Made by a program: the position numbers and the translations under genes
Notes under the pieces: generated by a model
What the model saw: only the letters and a program-made list of their open reading frames with translations
Database searches by the model: none
What the model was told of the DNA's origin: nothing
NCBI GenBank assembly: GCA_017549815.1
Contig: JAFYNH010000064.1
Location: 1 to 61,984 of the forward strand
DNA from: Selenomonadaceae bacterium
GTDB taxonomy: Bacteria; Bacillota; Negativicutes; Selenomonadales; Selenomonadaceae
Reading direction: 5' to 3'
Length of the DNA: 61,984 bases
In this document: positions 42,001-48,961 of the stretch, piece after piece
How positions within the stretch are numbered: position 1 is the first letter of the stretch
How the letters are laid out: each line of letters begins with the position of its first letter

Positions 42001-42622
42001 TGGCAAATTTCACCACACAAAAGTTAATCGGAACGCCTTGTTCGCTGAATTTATTTTCGTATTCGGTACGGATATTTTCGGGCGGCTCGTTAGCGTGTAA
42101 ATCGTTCGTCACGTCGCGAACTTCAAGCCCTGCCTCCGCGAATTGCTCCAATGAAAAATCGAACAGCCCGCGATTATCCGTTTTGAAATAAATTTCGCCG
42201 CCGACCTTTAAAATCTTCCTGTACATTTCCAAAAATCGGACGTGAGTAAGGCGACGTTTGGCATGACGTTTCTTTGGCCAGGGGTCGCAGAAATTTACAT
42301 AAAGCCTGTCAACTTCATGCTCCGTGAAAATTTCTGTGATATTGTTTATGTCAAAGACAATCAAGCGGACGTTGGATAAATTTTTCTCGCGAACTTTCCG
42401 CGCCGCCGCCAATACGCAAGTTTTTTCGACCTCAAGCCCGATAAAATTTATCTGCGGGTTGCGTTCGGCAATTTGCGTTATGAAGTCGCCCTTGCCCGTG
42501 CCAAGTTCAACATAAAGTTCTTTGGATAAATCCTTTTGTATCGGCTGAACGTCGCCGACCGTTACGAAGTCCGCAAAGTTTTGAAGTTTTTCGTCTGTGT
42601 GAGGCTTTTTCCTCAAGCGCAA
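41993..42622 (-). CDS. trmB: tRNA (guanine(46)-N7)-methyltransferase
   Basis: A 209-residue TrmB making m7G46. SAM motif [15 protein letters not shown] near residue 45, FIGLEVEK, then the signature [22 protein letters not shown] start at 42622 with AGGAGTG, 6 bp after the aroF stop. The Gly-rich N-terminal and 'T-D' C-terminal ([12 protein letters not shown]) motifs are intact. Confidence 0.95.
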   Translation of the reverse strand: MRLRKKPHTDEKLQNFADFVTVGDVQPIQKDLSKELYVELGTGKGDFITQIAERNPQINFIGLEVEKTCVLAAARKVREKNLSNVRLIVFDINNITEIFTEHEVDRLYVNFCDPWPKKRHAKRRLTHVRFLEMYRKILKVGGEIYFKTDNRGLFDFSLEQFAEAGLEVRDVTNDLHANEPPENIRTEYENKFSEQGVPINFCVVKFANG

Positions 42623-42628
42623 AATTTT

Positions 42629-43663
42629 TCACTCCTCGTCAAGTCCGATTAAATTTTCTTCGCGCAGGAACGTCGCCAATTTTTTTATACCCTTCATGAC
42701 AGCGCGATAATGTTCGGGCGTCAAAGATTGCGAACCGTCCGATAATGCCCGCGCAGGATTAGGATGAACTTCCATCATTAAACCGTCCGCGCCCGCCGCG
42801 ATTGCTGCCAATGCCATAGGCTTTACCATGCGCCATTTGCCCGTGCCGTGTGACGGATCAACGATTATCGGCAAGTGTGATAAATGTTTAACTGCCGCCA
42901 CTGCCGATAAGTCAAGCGTGTTGCGCGTGTAAGTTTCATAAGTTCTGATTCCGCGTTCGCATAAAACAACGTCGGGATTGCCCGCGTTCATAATGTATTC
43001 GGCGGCGTTTAACCATTCGTCAATAGTAGCCGCAAGCCCGCGTTTCAAAAGGACTGGACGTTTGCATTTACCGACTTCCTTAAGCAAGCCAAAGTTCTGC
43101 ATATTCCTTGCGCCGATTTGTAGCATGTCGGCATATTCGGCAACGTGAGCAATTCCTTCGACGGTGGTAACTTCCGTGACGATTTTTAAGCCTGTAACTT
43201 CGCGAGCTTCGGCGAGATATTTCAAGCCCTCGATTTCCAAACCTTGAAACGAATAGGGCGAAGTTCTCGGCTTATAAGCTCCACCGCGCAGAAATTGTGC
43301 GCCGCCGTCCTTGACAATCTGCGCGGCTTTCAAAAGTTGTTCGCGACTCTCTACCGCGCAAGGTCCCGCCATTATGACAGGTTCGCCGCCGCCGATTTTG
43401 ATTCCGCTAACGTCAATAACGCTCGATTGCGGATGAAATTCTCGGCTCGCCAATTTATAACTCTTTGAAATCGCAACGGAACTCTCAACGCCCGGCAATG
43501 CGTCAATCGCTACAGACGCCAACTTAGTCTTATCGCCAATGACACCGACGATTTTTTGTTGTGCGCCCTCCATAATCTTCGCGTCAAGCCCGACACTTTT
43601 TATCGCCTTGATTACCTCTTCGATATTCTTTGAAGTCGCCTCCGGATTCATTATGATAACCAT
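42629..43663 (-). CDS. aroF: 3-deoxy-7-phosphoheptulonate synthase (type I-beta DAHP synthase)
   Basis: About 344 residues. First enzyme of the shikimate pathway: PEP plus erythrose-4-phosphate to DAHP. N-terminal ferredoxin-like regulatory domain (about 1-80, MVIIMNPEATSKNIEEVI) as in Thermotoga-type enzymes, which can mediate feedback control. Barrel motifs IMAGPCAVESREQL, RGGAYKPRTSPYSFQG, QIGARNMQNF, LLKRG and IVDPSHGTGK are present. ATG 43663 with TAGGAGGAA. First gene of an eight-gene leftward operon otherwise rich in tRNA-modification enzymes. Confidence 0.95.
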   Translation of the reverse strand: MVIIMNPEATSKNIEEVIKAIKSVGLDAKIMEGAQQKIVGVIGDKTKLASVAIDALPGVESSVAISKSYKLASREFHPQSSVIDVSGIKIGGGEPVIMAGPCAVESREQLLKAAQIVKDGGAQFLRGGAYKPRTSPYSFQGLEIEGLKYLAEAREVTGLKIVTEVTTVEGIAHVAEYADMLQIGARNMQNFGLLKEVGKCKRPVLLKRGLAATIDEWLNAAEYIMNAGNPDVVLCERGIRTYETYTRNTLDLSAVAAVKHLSHLPIIVDPSHGTGKWRMVKPMALAAIAAGADGLMMEVHPNPARALSDGSQSLTPEHYRAVMKGIKKLATFLREENLIGLDEE

Positions 43664-43762
43664 GAAAAAAATTCCTCCTAAATTGTACTGCTTTAAGCGG
43701 CGATATTTTACTGCTAATTTTTCAGCTTGAAAAGATTTTGCGCAAAAAAAAATTAGTGTGCC

Positions 43763-43791
43763 TTGACACAGCCGCAACTTTGAATTACGAT
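43763..43791 (+). promoter_or_regulatory. SigmaA promoter of kptA
   Basis: Perfect TTGACA (43763-43768), 17-bp spacer, TACGAT (43786-43791), 30 bp before the TTG start. Confidence 0.65.
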
Positions 43792-43821
43792 TGAAAAAAT
43801 TTTCACGGGAGGAATTGATTT

Positions 43822-44343
43822 TTGAAGTTGACGAGCAAATTTTTGAGCTTGATTCTTCGCCACAAGCCGCAAGTCGTCGGTATTGAACTTGACGAACACG
43901 GCTGGGCGAACGTTGAGGAACTTTGTCACCGCGTTAAAAATCTTGACTTCGCAACGCTTGAGCAGATAGTTGCGCAGGACGAAAAGCAACGTTATTCTTT
44001 CAGCGCGGATAAGAAATTGATTCGAGCAAATCAAGGGCACTCAATTCCTGTTGATGTGGAGCTTGAAGAATTGGAGCCGCCCGAAATTTTGTATCACGGC
44101 ACGGGTGAAAGTTATAGTTCGTCAATTAATGCACAAGGTTTGCTTAAAATGTCGCGGCTGTATGTTCACTTATCAAGCGACGTTGAGACGGCTCTAAAAG
44201 TCGGGCGTCGGCATGGCAAGCCGAAAATTTTTCTCGTTGAAAGTTTAAAGATGTTTAATGACGGGTACAAATTTTATCGTTCGGTTAATGGCGTATGGCT
44301 GACTGAACATGTGCCCGCGCAGTATCTAAAGGAGAGTTTTTAA
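43822..44343 (+). CDS. kptA: RNA 2'-phosphotransferase, Tpt1/KptA
   Basis: A 173-residue enzyme that moves a 2'-phosphate from RNA to NAD, giving ADP-ribose 1'',2''-cyclic phosphate. SKFLSLILRHKPQVVGIELD with LRH (RNA and phosphate contacts), HGWANVEEL, then LYHGT (LYHGTGES, NAD site) and YVHLSSD are canonical. TTG start at 43822 with GGGAGGAATTG. The bacterial substrate is not established. It stands divergent from an operon of tRNA-modification genes and 1 nt ahead of the TSCPD gene. Confidence 0.93.
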   Translation: MKLTSKFLSLILRHKPQVVGIELDEHGWANVEELCHRVKNLDFATLEQIVAQDEKQRYSFSADKKLIRANQGHSIPVDVELEELEPPEILYHGTGESYSSSINAQGLLKMSRLYVHLSSDVETALKVGRRHGKPKIFLVESLKMFNDGYKFYRSVNGVWLTEHVPAQYLKESF

Positions 44344-44344
44344 A

Positions 44345-44602
44345 ATGGAAAGTTACAGCTTTAACCCGCAGAGAGTTTGTTCCAAGCGGATTGATTTCGC
44401 TTTGGACGCGGAAGGTCGTTTGCATGACGTAAAATTTTTAGGCGGATGTCCCGGTAATTTATTGGCTATAGGCAAGCTTGTCGAAGGTAAAGACGCCAAA
44501 GAAATTGCTGACATTCTGCGCGGAAATGATTGTGGCGGACGTGGTACAAGTTGCGCCGACCAACTTTCGATAGCGATTGACGGGGCATTAACTAGGAACT
44601 AG
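44345..44602 (+). CDS. TSCPD domain protein
   Basis: An 85-residue protein with the TSCPD domain: FNPQRVCSKRIDF, VKFLGGCPGNLLAIGKLVEG, and CGGRGTSCADQL, which contains the domain's namesake T-S-C-(P/A)-D. The domain also occurs at the C-terminus of B12-dependent ribonucleotide reductases and as small Firmicute proteins of unknown role; the four cysteines may bind metal. The last residues (LTRN, stop TAG) come from a heptad array. ATG 44345 directly follows kptA. Confidence 0.85.
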   Translation: MESYSFNPQRVCSKRIDFALDAEGRLHDVKFLGGCPGNLLAIGKLVEGKDAKEIADILRGNDCGGRGTSCADQLSIAIDGALTRN

Positions 44603-44640
44603 GAACTAGGGATCAGGAACTAGTAGAGATTAGGGATTAG
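44588..44640. repeat. Heptad repeat array, TAGGAAC class
   Basis: TAGGAAC, TAGGAAC, TAGGGAT, CAGGAAC, TAGTAGA, GATTAGG, GATTAG. Its first copies provide the C-terminus and TAG stop of the TSCPD gene. Confidence 0.85.
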
Positions 44641-44652
44641 TTAAGTTGAGTT

Positions 44653-44766
44653 AAAACCCGGCGCACATGGACGTGCGCCGCCGGCAATAGAAACATGGAT
44701 GTTTCTTTGCCGGTCTTTCGCCCTTTATTTTTGTTACTTTTTCTTTGGGCGCAGCAAAGAAAAAGT
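44653..44766. repeat. Triple-hairpin dispersed element, copy 2 (inverted)
   Basis: Reverse complement of the element at 36188-36300: CGGCGCAC/GTGCGCCG, CCGGCAATAGAAACAT with ATGTTTCTTTGCCGG, and ACTTTTTCTTTG/CAAAGAAAAAGT. The loop of the last hairpin and a few spacer bases differ; the stems are the same. Confidence 0.8.
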
Positions 44767-44774
44767 TTTTAATA

Positions 44775-44808
44775 ATTAGGAACTAGGAGCAAGGAACTAG
44801 GAACTAGC
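44775..44808. repeat. Short heptad array, TAGGAAC class
   Basis: TTAGGAA, CTAGGAG, CAAGGAA, CTAGGAA, CTAG between the triple-hairpin element and the terminator before secD. Confidence 0.75.
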
Positions 44809-44821
44809 CGATTCTGCGAAT

Positions 44822-44851
44822 CCACTCTTGAGCCAAGAGGGGATTTTTTTT
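44822..44851 (+). terminator. Terminator upstream of secD
   Basis: CTCTTG and CAAGAG arms around AGC, then GGGGATTTTTTTT; likely ends the kptA-TSCPD transcript. Confidence 0.75.
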
Positions 44852-44853
44852 CA

Positions 44854-44882
44854 TTGCGCATTATGAATTGTTGTAGTATATT
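44854..44882 (+). promoter_or_regulatory. Likely sigmaA promoter of secDF
   Basis: TTGCGC (44854-44859), 17-bp spacer, TATATT (44877-44882). The predicted start near 44889 argues against the ATG at 44894 as the secD start. Confidence 0.5.
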
Positions 44883-44917
44883 GACGGGCGTAAATGAATT
44901 TTGAAGGGAGAAAATTT

Positions 44918-46180
44918 TTGGTGAGGACGAACAGCTTAATCAAGTTGCTAATCTGTCTGGCGGCAATCGTGGCAGTGTTTGTAATTTTCATAAGACCGCT
45001 GGCTCATTCGATAAGACAAGGGCTGGACTTGCAAGGCGGTACACACGTCGTCTTACAGGCAGAGGATACAGAAATTGCGTTGGTCGACGAAGACGCCATG
45101 CAACGTGTCGTTTCGATAATGGAAAAGCGCGTCAACGAATTGGGCTTAACCGAGCCGATAATTCAGCGCGAGGGCGAACGTCGAGTAATAATCGAATTGC
45201 CGGGCATAAAAGACCCCGACAAGGCGATTGAAACAATCGGCAAAACGGCAATGCTTGAATTCAAAGACGCGGACGGCAATACGCTTTTGACGGGCACGGA
45301 TTTAAAGGACGCACAGGCGGCTATGAATCAGCAAAACGGTCAATGCGTCGTCAACCTTGAATTCAGCGACGAGGGGGCGCAGAAATTTGCAGACGCGACG
45401 TTAGAAAATGTCGGGCGGCAGATTGCGATTCTTTTAGACGGAGAAATTTTAACTAATCCTGTCGTTCGCGAGCCGATACTCGGAGGCAAAGCCGAAATTT
45501 CTGGACAACGCGACTTGGAAGAGGCTCAGCGATTAGCAGTTTTATTGAGGAGCGGCGCATTGCCCGTTAAAGTCAACATAATCGAAACGCGGACGGTCGG
45601 ACCTTCGCTCGGACAGGATTCAAAAGACAAATCGGAATTCGCGTTCGTAATCGGTATCGCGGCGGTGTTGGTCTTCATGCTTTTATTCTATCGCTTGCCG
45701 GGCTTTATTGCGGATATAAGTTTAATGGCATATACGTTAATGTTGCTCGGAACGTTAAAAGGACTTGACGCGACATTGACATTGCCGGGCGTAGCGGGAA
45801 TAATTTTATCAATCGGTATGGCGGTCGATGCGAACGTTCTGATTTTTGAACACTTCAAGGAAGAATACCGTTTGGGCAAATCGATTAGGCTTGCAATGGA
45901 CGCGGGCTTTAAGCGGGCGTTCACGACGATTTTTGACTCGAACATAACAACGATAATTGCGGCAGGCGTTTTATTCTTATTCGGCACGGGCACGATTCGC
46001 GGCTTTGCAATAACGCTCGGCTTGGGAGTTTTATTGAGCATGTTCACGGCGATAACTTTAACGCAATTCATGTTGAAACTTTTGGTCAACGCTAAATTGG
46101 TAGAAAGTCCTTCGGCATATGGCGCGGACGGCTTTGTATTATTCGACGTAGCGGCTGACGGAAGGGCGGTGAAGAAATAA
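44918..46180 (+). CDS. secD: Protein translocase subunit SecD
   Basis: About 420 residues, the short form usual in Firmicutes. One N-terminal helix (LLICLAAIVAVFVIFI), then GLDLQGGTHVVLQ (SecD signature), a periplasmic part with MEKRVNELGLTEPIIQ and ELPGIKDPDKA, and five C-terminal helices with GMAVDANVLIFEHFKEE. Helps SecYEG export using the proton-motive force. GAAGGGAG lies 7 nt before TTG 44918 and 10 nt before GTG 44921; either can be the start. Its stop overlaps the secF ATG by one base. Confidence 0.93.
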   Translation: MVRTNSLIKLLICLAAIVAVFVIFIRPLAHSIRQGLDLQGGTHVVLQAEDTEIALVDEDAMQRVVSIMEKRVNELGLTEPIIQREGERRVIIELPGIKDPDKAIETIGKTAMLEFKDADGNTLLTGTDLKDAQAAMNQQNGQCVVNLEFSDEGAQKFADATLENVGRQIAILLDGEILTNPVVREPILGGKAEISGQRDLEEAQRLAVLLRSGALPVKVNIIETRTVGPSLGQDSKDKSEFAFVIGIAAVLVFMLLFYRLPGFIADISLMAYTLMLLGTLKGLDATLTLPGVAGIILSIGMAVDANVLIFEHFKEEYRLGKSIRLAMDAGFKRAFTTIFDSNITTIIAAGVLFLFGTGTIRGFAITLGLGVLLSMFTAITLTQFMLKLLVNAKLVESPSAYGADGFVLFDVAADGRAVKK

Positions 46181-47067
46181 TGCCGAGTTTTGACATTGCG
46201 GGTCGCGGCAAGGTTTGGTTTGTTATTTCGTTGCTGGTGATTATCCCGGGCTTAATTTCTATGGTGACACGTGGTTTTAATTTCGGGATTGACTTCACGG
46301 GCGGCACGATTATTGATTTAAAGTTTGAAAAGCCCGTAGCAATCGCGCAGATTCGCGAGAGTTTGAAACCTTTTGGACTTGACGGCGCAACGATTCAACT
46401 TTCGGGTGAGAGTTCAGACGTTGAGACTTCTACGGACGTTATGATTCGCACGGTTGATTTAGAGGAAGTTCAACGCAAGGAAGTTATGGCGTCGATTCGC
46501 GATAAAGTCGGCGGTTATGAAGTCATGCGCGAGGAAAAAGTCGGCGCAGTAATCGGCGGCGAGCTGATTCTGAACGCGGTACTTGCGCTGGTAATCTCGT
46601 GGGTTCTGATAATTTTATACGTTGCCTATCGCTTTGAATTCCGATTCGGTATCGCGGCGGTCTTGGCATTGGTTCACGATATTTTAATTGTGCTGGCGTT
46701 TTTCTCATTCACGCAACGGCAAATTGATTCGTCATTCGTAGCGGCGTTGCTAACAGTCGTCGGCTACTCCATAAACGACACGATTGTTATCTTCGACAGG
46801 ATACGCGAGAATTTGAAATTGCACTTCAGACGCGGCGGCGACGTGGTTAATCTCGTCAATCGTTCGGTTTATCAGACGTTGACGCGCTCGATTTATACGG
46901 TGTTCACGTGCTTATTCACGACGTTTGCGCTGTTCTTCTTTGGCGGCGAGACGACTAAAGATTTTGCGTTCGCGCTAATAGTCGGTTTCTCCAGCGGATG
47001 TTATTCGTCAATTTTTATCGCAGGTCCGCTTTGGCTTGAGCTTAGAAAATACGGCAACAAGAAATAA
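46180..47067 (+). CDS. secF: Protein translocase subunit SecF
   Basis: A 295-residue SecF. N-terminal helix (WFVISLLVIIPGLISMV), FNFGIDFTGGTIIDL (the SecF G-I-D-F-x-G-G motif), then helices with TVVGYSINDTIVIFDRIREN, the partner motif of SecD's D-A-N-V. ATG 46180 within TAATG of secD. Ends in a terminator shared with the convergent glf operon. Confidence 0.94.
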   Translation: MPSFDIAGRGKVWFVISLLVIIPGLISMVTRGFNFGIDFTGGTIIDLKFEKPVAIAQIRESLKPFGLDGATIQLSGESSDVETSTDVMIRTVDLEEVQRKEVMASIRDKVGGYEVMREEKVGAVIGGELILNAVLALVISWVLIILYVAYRFEFRFGIAAVLALVHDILIVLAFFSFTQRQIDSSFVAALLTVVGYSINDTIVIFDRIRENLKLHFRRGGDVVNLVNRSVYQTLTRSIYTVFTCLFTTFALFFFGGETTKDFAFALIVGFSSGCYSSIFIAGPLWLELRKYGNKK

Positions 47068-47082
47068 TTTATCAAAAAAATA

Positions 47083-47115
47083 AACCGCCCAGAGAAATCT
47101 GCGCGGTCTTTTTTT
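47083..47115. terminator. Terminator between secF and glf
   Basis: ACCGC and GCGGT arms around a 14-nt loop, followed by CTTTTTTT; A-run on the left allows leftward action. Confidence 0.7.
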
Positions 47116-47121
47116 ATCTTA

Positions 47122-48258
47122 TCAATTCAATGCCTCGAAGACATCTAACGCCCGCTTAACAACGTCGTCAATGTCGAAGTAGCGATACTCGGCAAGCCGC
47201 CCGACCGCCGTAATATTTTTGAAACGCGCAAGCTCAGCGGAATATTTTTCGTAAATCGCCCGCGCTGCGTCCGTAAATATCGGATAATACGGCTCGTTCT
47301 TGCCCGCGACATATGGCAAAGGATATTCCCTTAAAATAGTCGTGCGCGGTGTCTTTGCAGGGTGAATCTGTTTAAACTCGGTTATTCGCGTGAAGTCGTA
47401 ATTGTTCGGGTAGTTGACGACAGGAGCCGATTGGAAAAATTCAGTGTCGACGCTTTCATATTCCATTTCAATACTGCGGTAGGGGAGTTCGCCGAACTTT
47501 TTATCAAACAGTTCATCAAGTTGCCCCGTGTAAATCAATCGCCCGTTAAACTTCTGCCCGAATAAATAAATTTCCTCGCCGCGCAGATTCATAACCTCAT
47601 GAAAATCCGTGTTCAAAAGAAGCTTGATATTTTTATGGTTAAGCATGTTCTTGACGAGCTTTGTATAACCGTACTTGGGCATAGCTTGAAAACGGTCGCC
47701 GAAATAATTATCGTCGCGCCCGATTAAGACAGGTACACGCGCCGTCACCGCCCCAGAAATTTTATCGGGCGAAATTCCCCATTGCTTTTCGGAGTAGTGC
47801 AGGAAAATTTTTTCATAAATAAAATCCGCCAAAAATTGTAAATCAGCGTCGGAAGATTTTTTCAGCTCCAGAATCGGAATCTTTTTCCCGTATTCAAAAT
47901 TTTTAAAGAGAGTCGTCTCCAACTTGTCAGCCAAGCTCGGCGGGAAAACTTCATGCAACGTGTTGAAGTTAAACGGCAACGGCACAGGCTTTCCGTCGAT
48001 AACCGCCTTGACCCTGTGGAAATATAAATGCCACTCCGTAAAGCGCGACAAATATTCCCAAACCTGCGCGGAATCAGTGTGGAAAAGATGAGGACCATAC
48101 TTGTGAATCAAAATGCCGTTGTCGTCGACCTCGTCATAACAATTCCCCGCGATATGTTGACGACGTTCAATCAGTAAAACTTTCTTGCCACTCGACGCGA
48201 ACCGCTCCGCTAAAGTCGAACCTGCTAAGCCCGCGCCGATTATCACAATATCAAACAT
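47122..48258 (-). CDS. glf: UDP-galactopyranose mutase
   Basis: A 378-residue flavoenzyme that converts UDP-galactopyranose to UDP-galactofuranose for surface glycans. FAD motif VIIGAGLAGSTLAERFA at the start, RRQHIAGNCYDE, KYGPHLFHT, FNTLHEVFP, KQWGISPDKI, RVPVLIGRDDNYFGDRFQA and REYPLP are all family marks. Stop of the upstream small gene abuts its ATG. No galactofuranosyltransferase is nearby. Confidence 0.95.
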   Translation of the reverse strand: MFDIVIIGAGLAGSTLAERFASSGKKVLLIERRQHIAGNCYDEVDDNGILIHKYGPHLFHTDSAQVWEYLSRFTEWHLYFHRVKAVIDGKPVPLPFNFNTLHEVFPPSLADKLETTLFKNFEYGKKIPILELKKSSDADLQFLADFIYEKIFLHYSEKQWGISPDKISGAVTARVPVLIGRDDNYFGDRFQAMPKYGYTKLVKNMLNHKNIKLLLNTDFHEVMNLRGEEIYLFGQKFNGRLIYTGQLDELFDKKFGELPYRSIEMEYESVDTEFFQSAPVVNYPNNYDFTRITEFKQIHPAKTPRTTILREYPLPYVAGKNEPYYPIFTDAARAIYEKYSAELARFKNITAVGRLAEYRYFDIDDVVKRALDVFEALN

Positions 48259-48573
48259 TTAATCTGTCTCCTTGTCCAAAGTCTCAATTAAAAAGCTAAC
48301 GGGACGAAAGCCGTCATTGCAGGAAAGCATTGCCGACTTCGGATTTTTCATCCAGCCCGAATAAAAATTCTCTGCTCCGTGCGACAACGCCATTATAAAC
48401 GGCGATAACGTTTCCCACGCGCTTAAACAAAATCCGTCGGGACGTTCCCAGCCGTTCGCGATAAAAACTTGCCCTTCTTCCATGTTACAAGCATTATCAA
48501 TCGGATTTTCATAGCGGGCAATCAAATCGTCGTAGCGAGCCTTCCTAATCACCGTAATTTTAATTTTCTTCAT
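48259..48573 (-). CDS. TIGR04076 family protein
   Basis: A 104-residue protein matching the small TIGR04076-type family by eye: KIKITVIRKARY at the start, EGQVFIANGWERPDGFCLSA with W, then MLSCNDGFRPVSFLIE. The Cys-Asn-Asp-Gly and the earlier Cys may bind metal. Function is unknown. Its TAA is followed directly by the glf ATG. ATG 48573 with CGGAGGTCG. Confidence 0.75.
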   Translation of the reverse strand: MKKIKITVIRKARYDDLIARYENPIDNACNMEEGQVFIANGWERPDGFCLSAWETLSPFIMALSHGAENFYSGWMKNPKSAMLSCNDGFRPVSFLIETLDKETD

Positions 48574-48598
48574 GACGACCTCCGTTGTGTTTTTACAT

Positions 48599-48626
48599 AT
48601 TATACGAAAACAGCCGACTCTTTCAA
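48599..48626 (-). promoter_or_regulatory. Promoter of the TIGR04076-glf operon
   Basis: Minus strand: TTGAAA (48626-48621), 16-bp spacer, TATAAT (48604-48599), about 26 bp before the ATG at 48573. Confidence 0.6.
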
Positions 48627-48924
48627 GCCGACTGCTTTCTTTTTATATGTTATTGCATTGATTCTTTTAAGCGAGGCGGCAACTGGTACGTTTTCTTTTG
48701 ACCGCGCAGGTTCTACCTACCGCGCCATTCGTTCCCATGTTGCGATTCAGTCCTCTTGTTCGATGTTCAGCTTTCAATTCGGCGACGCTCCTTTGAGCCG
48801 TCCCGTTTTACTTATCGGCATTTTCGGACGCTTTCATTAAAAGACGATAAAAATTAATTGAACTTTAATTTTCCGTAGGTAAATTTTTCTCGACAACTGG
48901 CTTTTCTTTGTGCAAAAAATGCCT
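48627..48924. other. Intergenic segment of unknown nature, GC-richer core 48668-48840
   Basis: About 300 bp between divergent genes. The core at 48668-48840 is clearly richer in G and C than the flanks, lacks a ribosome-binding site, and holds a short hairpin (AGGT-TCT-ACCT) and two CCGCGC blocks. A plus-strand frame is open through it but has no credible start. No tRNA, tmRNA, SRP or RNase P signature was recognised. Confidence 0.4.
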
Positions 48925-48930
48925 TATAAT
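48902..48930 (+). promoter_or_regulatory. Possible promoter of the RTX-like gene
   Basis: Perfect TATAAT (48925-48930); the hexamer 17 bp upstream, TTTTCT, is a weak -35. Confidence 0.4.
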
Positions 48931-48961
48931 AACTAAAAATTTTCAGAAAGGATTGATTTAA

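Noticed and set aside
48603-48627. Minus-strand hairpin CAGTCGGCT/AGTCGGCTG as a terminator
   Set aside because: It has only a TTTT tail and overlaps a well-placed TTGAAA-16-TATAAT promoter for the leftward operon, so the promoter reading is favoured.
48469-48840. A 123-codon plus-strand frame
   Set aside because: Its first half overlaps the TIGR04076 gene on the other strand, and no ribosome-binding site precedes its later ATG or GTG codons. The region is kept as an unassigned segment instead.
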